A stretch of DNA of 64,000 nucleotides from Tetrapyrgos nigripes (taxonomy: Eukaryota; Basidiomycota; Agaricomycetes; Agaricales; Campanellaceae): NCBI GenBank assembly GCA_013368315.1, contig JAACJM010000100.1, positions 1 to 64,000 on the forward strand, given 5' to 3'. The position numbers were made by a program, and so were the translations under genes. Below are positions 56,167-64,000 of the stretch, one piece after another; positions within the stretch are counted from its first letter, which is position 1; the number at the start of each line of letters is the position of its first letter. The notes under the pieces were generated by a model. The model was not told the origin of the DNA and did not search any database. It worked only from the letters and a program-made list of their open reading frames with translations.

Positions 56167-59100
56167 ATGGAACCAATTGATAATGGCCCTAATCCAACTG
56201 GTAGCGGAAACCAGGCGAATTTCTTTTCCGGAGCTCGCCATGTGAATGCTGTGGATTCAAATATCACTAACATTGGGCGAGATGCACATTATACATGCAA
56301 TATTACCAGTAAGTAATCAAAAGATGATATTCAGATGAATAAAATGATATTTAACAAGCTATTTGCAGATCCGCGAGAAAGCAAACCAAAGGTGAATAAT
56401 GTATCATATTTCTGACAAAGAATGTGGATGTCTGATCGATGGAATCTTCATTCCAGGAAATGACAGCAGAGTATGTATAAACCTATCATCTACAAGAATT
56501 TTGTCTAATTTTCAAACTTTCAGTGATCTGCTTCTGCAAACACCTCAGGCCCCAGCTGTGTTCACTGGCAGATCCAATGTTGTGGATGAAGCAATTAAGA
56601 TGCTAAGTGAAACTAGTCAAGTCCATATTGCCATCCTTGGAGCTGGAGGAATAGGCAAAACATCTGTGGCCCTGCATATCATGGAAAATCCCTTGATTGA
56701 AGATAAATTTGCAGGGAGATGCTATTTCATCCCTTGTGAAATTCTTGCAGATGCAACAATCCTTATTCAAGGGTTGGTGCAGGCCATTGGACTACAGGTG
56801 ACTCAAGGAAAAGGACCTTTGGGTGTATTGTTAGACTACCTTAAGGGCTCCCAGGAGGTCTTATTCATTCTGGATAATTTTGAGACACCATGGAACAGCA
56901 ACACACAAATTGAAGTCAAGAACTTGATTGAAAAGATTTGCAGTGTCAAGCCAGTCTCAGTCATTGTAACTATGAGAGGAACTGATGGCCCTGGACAAAT
57001 CAAATGGCATAAGCTTGGAAGTCAATCTGGTTTGCCTCCCCTTGAGCTTGGTCCTGCCAAGAAGGCTTTCTGTTCTTTCAGTTCAGATGGAAATTATTCA
57101 ATCAAGGAGGATGATTCTATTTTGGAAAAGCTGCTCATTCAGATGGATGGTATGCCATTGGCTATTATGCTCATTGCTCAGCATGCAAAAGAACTTCCAT
57201 TGAATGACCTAATGGAGATGTGGAACATTGAAAATGACTGCAGTGCTCAAGAAAATTGGGGAGCAGGAGAACAGGCTTACAAGTATTGAAGTGTCAATTC
57301 AGTTGACTCTGAACATTCTCAAGGGAAAGCTGTCTACAACAGGAGAAGACCTCTTAAGACTTGTTGCTTTCTTACCAAATGGTATTCCAAACTGGCTGAA
57401 AAACTTGCCCAAAATGCTTCCTGGTGCAACCATGCAGGTTCTCATGTTGAAAAAGTCATGCCTTATTTATGAGGCAGGAGATGAGACACTCAAAATACTG
57501 ACACCAATTGGTGAATACATTTTGCAGAGTTTTCTGGGAACAGAGCATCTTGAAAATCAGGTCTGGAGGTTTTATGAGTCATTAGTAGACAATTTACCTC
57601 AAGATTCCAGACAAGGGGATATTCAGCTTGGACTGCATGCTGGAAATATCTTCAAAATTGTGGAGATTCAGATCAAGAGGTCATTTGAAATATCACATAT
57701 GAATGTGCTACAAAAATTGTATGATTATCCACAATACTATTCAAGTCTTGAGCCATTGGTTGAGAAATATTTGAGATGGAAGTCACAAATGAATTTGAGT
57801 GATCAAACTGAACTGATGTTTCTACAAGAAAATATCTTGACCTTTATGGGGGAATATGGCAAGGCTATAGGGATAATTCATTGTGTGGAGCAGCTTTATA
57901 AGCATCAAGAGGCATTGACTACTAGCAGTATATCTATGAACAACACAATTGAACAAACACAGGCACAGTGCTATCAAAGATTAGGAAACATCCTTTCTTC
58001 TCAGAGTAATTATACACAATCACAGCAGAAGCTACAACAGGCCAAGGATTTATTTGAAAACATTAGAGATATGAGAGGAGTTGCTCAATGCTTGCAGAGC
58101 CTTGCAAATATATGCAGGATGCTATCTCAATATGAGGATGCAAAGATCCTGTATCAGCAAGCCAAAGAGCACTTTGATGAGATGGGTGACAGGCTGGGAA
58201 CTGCTCAATGTTTGCAATACCTGGGAGATATATGCAGAGCCCTAAACCAATATGAGGATGCAAAGGTCATGCTTCAGCAAGCAAAAGAGAAATTTGAGGA
58301 GATTGGAGCTAGGCTGGGAACTGCTCAATGTTTAAAAGAGCTGGGAGCTATATGCCAGATGCTATTCCAATATAAGAGTGCAAAGGTCATGCTTCAGCAA
58401 GCAAAAGAGCAATTTGAGGGGATTAGATCTAGGATAGGAGTTGCACAATGTTTGCAACTGCTGGGAAAAACATGCCAGATGCAAAACCAATATGAGAATG
58501 CAAAGGTCCTGTTCCAGCAAGCAAAAGAGCAATTTGAGGGGCTTCATGATGGACTGGGAGCTGCTCAATGCTTGCGAAGTCTGGGACAAATATCCCAGAT
58601 GCTAAACAAATACAAAGATGCCAAGATCATGTTTCAGCAAGCCAAAGAGCAATTTGAGGGGATTGGTTACAAGCATGGAGCTGCCCAATGTTTGCAAGAC
58701 CTGGGAACTACATCCAAGATGCATGCCCAATATCAGAATGCAAAGGTCATGCTCCAGGAAGCAAAAGAGCAATTTGAGGGGCTTCATGACAGGCTGGGAG
58801 CTGCTCAATGCTTGCAGAGCCTTGGAGAAATATCCCAAATGCTAAACCAATATGAGAATGCAAAGATCATGCTTCAGCAGGCCAAAGAGCAATTTGAGGA
58901 GCTTGGAAACAAGCAGGGAGCTGCTCAATGCTTGCAGAGCCTGGGAGATATATGCCAAATGCTAAGCCAATATGAGGATGCAAAGGTTATGCTGCAACTA
59001 GCAAAAGACCAATTTGAAAGGATTAGTGACAGGCTAGGAGCTGCTCGATGTTTGCAATCCCTGGGAAACATATGCCGGGTGCAAAACCAATATGAGAATG

Positions 59101-59951
59101 CAAAGGTCCTACTCCAGCAAGCAAAAGAGCAATTTGAGGGGCTTCAGGATGGGTTGGGAGCTGCTCAATGCTTGCGAAGCCTGGGAGACATATACCGGAT
59201 GCTAAACCAATACAAAGATGCCAAGATCATGCTTCAGCAAGCCAAAGAGCAATTTGAGGGGATTGGTAACAGGCTTGGAGCTACTCAATGTTTGCAACTG
59301 CTGGGAAATATCTCCAAGATGCAAGCCCAATATCAGAATGCAAAGGTCATGCTCCAGGAAGCAAAAGAGCAGTTTGAGGGGCTTCATAACAGGCTGGGAG
59401 CTGCTCAATGCTTGCAATGCTTGGGACAAATATCCCAGATGCTAAACAAACACAAAGATGCCATGATCATGCTTCAGCAAGCCAAAGAGCAATTTGAGGG
59501 GATTGGTTACAGGCTTGGAGCTGCTCAGTGCTTGCAGGACCTGGGAGAAATATACCAGATGCTAAACCAATATGAGAATGCAAAGATCATGCTTCAGCAG
59601 GCCAAAGAGCAATTTGAGGGGCTTGGAAACAAGCAGGGAGTTGCTCAATGCTTGCGAAGTCTGGGAGATACATGCTGGACACTATCCCAACATGAAGATG
59701 CAAAAGCCATGCTTCAGCAAGCTAAAGAGCAATTTGAAGGGCTTGGTGACAGATTGGGAGTTGCCCAATGCCTGTATTTTCTTGGAATCATTGATCATGA
59801 GGTCAGCCACCTCATTGAGGCCAAAGTGAAACTTGAAAAGGCAAAAGACCATTTTGAAGCTATTCAAATACCACAGGGTGTTGCTCTTTGTGTAGACCAA
59901 CTTCAAAAGATCAATGAGGCTTTGGCAGTAGCAGTTGACAATCAGGCATAA
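56167..59951 (+). CDS. NB-ARC/TPR NLR-like receptor, one frame break
   Basis: Fungal NLR-like proteins are thought to sense non-self and trigger responses on ligand binding. Model: exons 56167-56308, 56369-56391, 56457-56470 (14-base microexon, tentative) and 56524 onward. The short N-terminus (NFFSGARHVNAVDSNITNIG) recalls the Asn/Gly-rich leaders of Agaricomycete NLRs. The NTPase shows Walker A GAGGIGKTS, Walker B VLFILDNFE, sensor-like VIVTMRG and GMPLAIMLIA (GLPL-type). A winged-helix-like region follows, then TPR repeats to the TAA at 59949. The NTPase frame ends in a stop at 57287-57289. The frame carrying KMTAVLKKIGEQENRLTS starts at 57228 and overlaps it, so a one-base slip near 57216-57228 separates the halves. 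Sequencing error, pseudogene or two separate proteins are all possible. No other breaks in 900 codons. Confidence 0.8.
57951..59935 (+). repeat. Sixteen 120-bp TPR-coding repeats
   Basis: Units of exactly 120 bp (40 residues) fall at constant register: the GCTCAATG-type anchor (A-QCL) recurs at 58081, 58201, 58321 and so on to 59881, with no indels. The consensus is roughly AQCLQSLGDICQMLNQYENA followed by KVMLQQAKEQFEG. Most units share a large majority of bases, while residues after FEG (loop) and at ICQM/ISKM/YRM vary. A more diverged unit precedes at ~57955. High internal conservation points to ongoing unit exchange. Confidence 0.95.
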
Positions 59952-61324
59952 TCAATGGACATTCAAAATCTGTGATCCTGCGAATGTGAAGAATTTTGAC
60001 CTTTTCTGTATCTTCATATGTTTTGTATCTGAGCTGACTCAGAACTATATATGAAATTTGAAATGTGATTATAAATTTTCAGACTTATGTGCAATGCTTG
60101 CACTATACTGAACTGTAAGAGAATTCTGAATTTGACACTAACTAATTGCAATTGCAAGGAAATAAGTTTAAGCACACAGTCAATCATATTAATAATGTAT
60201 GCATTGCACTGATTTGTTCATCACACTTTCAGGAGTGGTGACAGGAATGGTGTGTGTACACAAAGTACCTTGGGACAGTATAAGTACACAACTGAAAATT
60301 ATGCTCCCTCAACTTGTCCCCTTCCCATTTTTGAGTTCTACAATGGATTCATTCTGCCTACAGGAATGGTGCATGTCAAGTACATCAGAACAACATACAC
60401 AACTGTAACTTACACTCCTTTGACCTATCCCCTCCCTACTTTTGTGTTCTACATTGGATTCATTCAGCCCCAATGCCCTACACCCAAAGTAATCCAATTG
60501 ACTTCTTCAACTCCAGTTGCATAACCTCCACTACTTCCAACCCTCCTTTGTTCAAACATCTTAACACCTCTGCCAAGCATGGTCCAATCAACTACTTCCC
60601 ATGATCTGTTCTGCTGGTGTCAGAGTTAAACACCATATCCCAGAGATGTGCATGACTTGATGGTACTTTGTTGACACAATTCAAAGCACTATTGGTGTCA
60701 CCCACAGACAAGATACTAATGTGACTGGACCCATCAGGTGAGGTATGGGTGGATGCACATATCAACAGCTTTGAGAAAGTGCTTGACAGAGGCTGTGGGA
60801 GGATCTTGGCTGTGGCCAGTAAAGTTAATACCCACTTATAAACCATCAAAATCACCAATCCTTTCTCAAATCTCAATCGCCCATTTAGGCCTCAAATTGT
60901 GATCATACAGGAAGTTCAAGTTTTTAGCACTATAACAGAAGTACTTAGTAGGAAGCTCATGTACAATGACCTCCCGGACCCTGGAGTGCCTGCTTTGACA
61001 CATTGTATGTACCAAATAGGTTACTACTAGCTCATCCAAAAGAGACCCTTCTCCTGAAGAGTATCTCAATATGTAAGGCATCCTTGTCCTTCTATGGTAA
61101 TGACATTAGCTGGTCTGCTAGTGAGTTACTGCCAGCAAATACAAGAGACAAACTAACTGGTAAGTGCCCCTGCCCGACATCTTCCTTATGTGACATGACG
61201 AGAATACTAGTGTTGTAGAGCTTCATTCACACATAAATCTAGCCGGGCGTCCTACAGTTTGCTCCAAGTAGACCGGATACGGATTCATCTGCTCGGATTG
61301 GTTGGAAAAAACAAAAACAATCCC
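59952..61324. other. Downstream of the receptor; small tandem repeat
   Basis: Presumed 3' flank of the receptor gene. An imperfect ~125-bp direct repeat lies at about 60240-60480 (AGGAATGGTG...TACAC(A)AC...TTCTACA(A/T)TGGATTCATTC). Frames at 60199-60524 (plus) and 60866-61081 (minus) have no recognised domain. Confidence 0.4.
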
Positions 61325-63215
61325 AATCCAATCTGCCGGATTATCCGCAGATGGTACGTAGCTATTTGGTAGCCTCAAACTGTATTTTCCACGCCTTTTT
61401 CAGCATACATACTTGCCTTTCGTCAACCTTGCGCGGATCCATGCATCCAACGAGCCTCAACGTTGCTAATAACTGAGATCATCGCTGAGCGCCGAGTGAC
61501 CCGCGATTTTCAGGCCCATCGGCGATCAATTACTTGGTATTGCAAATCTGACGTGCTGGACCTGTAAGTATTGACAAATCCTGCTTACAAGATCAGCGCA
61601 AATGAGTGAGCTCGACTTGGATTGGGCTTTGATGGGTGGACACAGCGAGCTTGGAGCTGAAGAAGTTGCCACCTCAGCGCATTGCCAACCTGGTTGATAA
61701 AGTGGAGCATCTTGGGAGCATCATCATCATTGGAGTTGTCCGCGCGGCCCGCAAGCGGATTTGAATTCCCGGAGTTTGGTTTTCGATTAGGGCGGTGTCG
61801 TCAAGGTGTCAAACGCGTACCACCTGGACCCAACCTTCCTTCCCTTCTCCTTCTATCTTCCCCTCCCTCATCTCCGGCCAGCCTTCCCTTCGTTCTCATA
61901 TCCACTCCACTTTTGTCTACCTACCGCTCTCTCTATCCTTTTCTATAACGAAACGCGCGCTTGGAAGGTCGCGCTAGCACAAGCTCAAGCCGTCAAGGTC
62001 TCAAAAAACAATAGACACATTACTAGGAAGAGGAGGAGGAGGACACGTCGTCTCCATTCCCTTCAAAGAGGACGGAACCTAGGTTACCAAAATGAACATG
62101 ACAATGAGATACATCCTCGTCGTACTCGGCGTTCTGGTGAGTTATCTGTTTTCTTCTCAGTCTTTCAGTGCCTCAGCGCCCAGTCGCGTCTGCTTTGTTC
62201 TACTCTCCTTTTTCTGTGCAAATTTTCTTTTTCGTTCCGTCGTCTGGTTTCATCTTTTACTTCCGTTTCGTTCATACGTCAAGCCGTCAAACCTTAAATC
62301 TGACGGGGAAGCTGGACCGGGCGAGGTTGGGCGTATGTTTGCTGGGTGTTGTTATAGATGGGGATGGGGATGGGCTACGATGAGTATGGGCGTATGGATA
62401 TGGACGGATGGGTGTATGGATATGGACGAATGTCCATACGGGTCTCCGAGAGACTAGGATGGTGCCATTGATTGGGGAATTGGAAAGTCCAGGTTAGTCG
62501 GGTTCGGGGAAGCGATTACTGCGCGCGCGCGTGCACATGGGTCATTGTTGAGCGTTGGGCGTTGGCCATTGATATGCTTTGACGTCGGAATTTGATCATT
62601 GGTATTGGGTGTTGATGACAAGTTTGGAGTTGGACCTGACCGTCTTGACGACGGAACCCAAGTCCACACGTTTTACTTCTATTTCTATTTCTACTCGTGC
62701 CTTTTGCTTCCATCCCGTCGTTGACGGTATCTTCGATTCCTATTCGTGCCTTATGCTTTCATACCGTCGTTGACGGTATCTTTCCTTCCCTTCATTCTCT
62801 TTTCTTTTCGTTCCATGCTGCAGCTCCGACTGCCAGCCAGCACGCCATGTCAAATCCAACGGGCAACTAAAGCGAGGTTGGGGGCATGGTGTATGGTGTA
62901 TGGGTAGCGGTGACATGACTATCAGGGATTATGGCGAGGCGAGACCGGACTGGAATAGTCCCGGTTTTATCTTGATGTCATCAAAGACATCACTAGGTTT
63001 TGATGGCAGCCTGCAGGAAAGAGCTGGTTCAAGACTGCGGACGCGTCTGCTCGGACCTGGAGTATGGAACCAGGGTCATGATAACGTTAGGTATCGCCGT
63101 TCGGTCCAATGGGTGGGGACTGCCATGTCGGGAGAGTTGGAGCGGGACAGTGTACTTGGTTCGACCTTACTGTACATTTGGATATGGATATGGATGTGGT
63201 AGTCGGCTTGAGTGC
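61325..63215. repeat. Segmental duplication, copy 2
   Basis: Direct-orientation partner of 52760-54180, including the upstream pyrimidine-rich leader (CCTTCCCTTCGTTCTCATATC), the GT15 first exon and ~1 kb of intron sequence with TGGATATGGATATGGA words. The NB-ARC/TPR gene lies between the two copies. Confidence 0.8.
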
Positions 63216-64000
63216 GAAGCGAAGCGATTTCCGTTGACGTGGACGGGGTGGGGAGCGATACGTTTATTTCTATTTTCTATCTCTATTCGTGCCTTTTTTT
63301 CCTCTTGTGTTGTTTTCACTTTTTCCCTTCACTTGTCCTCTCCTTCCCTTCTGAAATCTTCATTCATGCTAACAACATCAATAGATATCCCTCCACTACA
63401 TTCTTACTCTCACACACGCCTCCTACTCTGAGGCTACGTCTTTTTCCAACATCGCTGCGGCGTTTAAAGGCTCTTCTGGAGGGGCTGATTATCCTGGTAC
63501 GTGTTGTCTCTTTGTTTCTCTGTGTCTTGGTTACCAATAACTTGTTTTCACGATCATCCAGAAAAAACCACACCCGACTCTCTTCCTCTAGACATCTCTC
63601 CCGAAGTATCAAACAACGGCACCCTCTCTTTCGACCGCCGCGCCAACGCTACGTTCGTCATCCTCGCCCGAAACAGTGATGTGGAGGGGACAGTGAGGAG
63701 CGTGAGGGAGATTGAGGATCGGTTTAATAGGTACTATAGGTGGGTTTTACTTTTTCTTTCTATATCATTTTACTATTCATTTTCGCATTTCGCATTTGCC
63801 GTTTGAGAGATGAGACAAGAAAGCTGATGACCCGATTTGTAGGTACCCGTATGTGTTGTTGAACGATAAGGAGTGGGAACCTAGTGTGGTTGAGTGAGTG
63901 TTTTCTTACCTACTCGTTTTCCTTTACTTTTGTTATTTCATTTCGAGGGATGTCAGATGGCGTGATGCCGGTTCTCTCTCCTTCGTTGTTCGTGGCGGTG
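62092..64000 (+). CDS. GT15 alpha-mannosyltransferase (KRE2/MNT1 type), 5' part
   Basis: Runs off the window. Exons: 62092-62136 (MNMTMRYILVVLGVL, type II signal anchor), 63385-63496 (ISLHYILTLTHASYSEATSF), 63562-63739 (LSFDRRANATFVILARNSDV, then SVREIEDRFNRYY) and 63843-63893 (YPYVLLNDKEWEPSVVE). A tentative next exon starts at 63957. Joined frames are open. RRANATFV.LARNSD...S.R..EDRFN...YPYV.LN is the conserved N-terminal part of the catalytic domain of these Golgi mannosyltransferases. The first intron would be ~1.25 kb, far longer than its neighbours; the same long intron sequence exists in copy 1, so an insertion predates the duplication. Whether the rest is intact lies beyond the window. 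Confidence 0.75.

Overview
The window looks like a transposon-rich stretch of a filamentous basidiomycete genome, most likely an Agaricomycete. The evidence is short GT..AG introns of about 50-65 bases, an NB-ARC/TPR receptor of the fungal type, a GT15 mannosyltransferase, a multi-pass membrane protein ending in the mushroom-typical KAWR block, and DIRS-like, chromoviral gypsy, copia, LINE and pogo elements. No bacterial-style operons, rRNA, tRNA or CRISPR were seen. Assignments come from reading the sequence and from family knowledge; no database search was run.

Layout. 341-14167 is a very large inverted repeat: two arms of about 6.0-6.1 kb (341-6370 and 8052-14167) around a 1.7 kb spacer. 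Each arm carries an intron-containing gene of unrecognised function (a third, damaged copy lies at 21.2-22.9 kb), a broken membrane-protein gene and a nested hairpin. The left arm ends exactly where a copia LTR begins. 15.16-19.95 kb is bracketed by inverted GGCCCAGTTCGG termini with TTA on both sides (putative PIF/Harbinger element), with a hAT-like MITE nested in it. 23.6-25.3 kb is a 5'-truncated LINE ending in a TATC microsatellite. 25.3-33.5 kb holds relics: a kinase fragment, an unrecognised exon, and two arrays of a 14-bp palindrome flanking a decayed accessory gene. 33.6-45.5 kb is a DIRS-like tyrosine-recombinase retroelement, split inside its recombinase gene by a complete 7.7 kb Ty3/gypsy chromovirus (515-bp LTRs, CATTG target duplication). 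45.9-48.4 kb is a broken pogo-type transposase. It is followed by two solo LTRs of one family in opposite orientation, each with its own perfect 5-bp target duplication.

The right end looks more like host DNA. 51.5-52.2 kb is an intact gene for a small secreted protein. 56.2-60.0 kb is an NB-ARC/TPR receptor-like gene with sixteen nearly identical 40-residue repeats in exact 120-bp register and one frame break. It lies between two direct copies of a GT15 (KRE2/MNT1-type) mannosyltransferase locus: a deleted pseudogene at 53.5-55.3 kb and an apparently intact 5' part at 62.1-64.0 kb that runs off the window.

Most in-frame breaks in the relics are TGA codons at positions where CGA (Arg) would fit, as expected from cytosine deamination at methylated CpG or a RIP-like process. 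The strongest leads are the receptor with homogenised repeats, the palindrome arrays, the large inverted repeat with an LTR at its inner edge, and the nested gypsy-in-DIRS structure.
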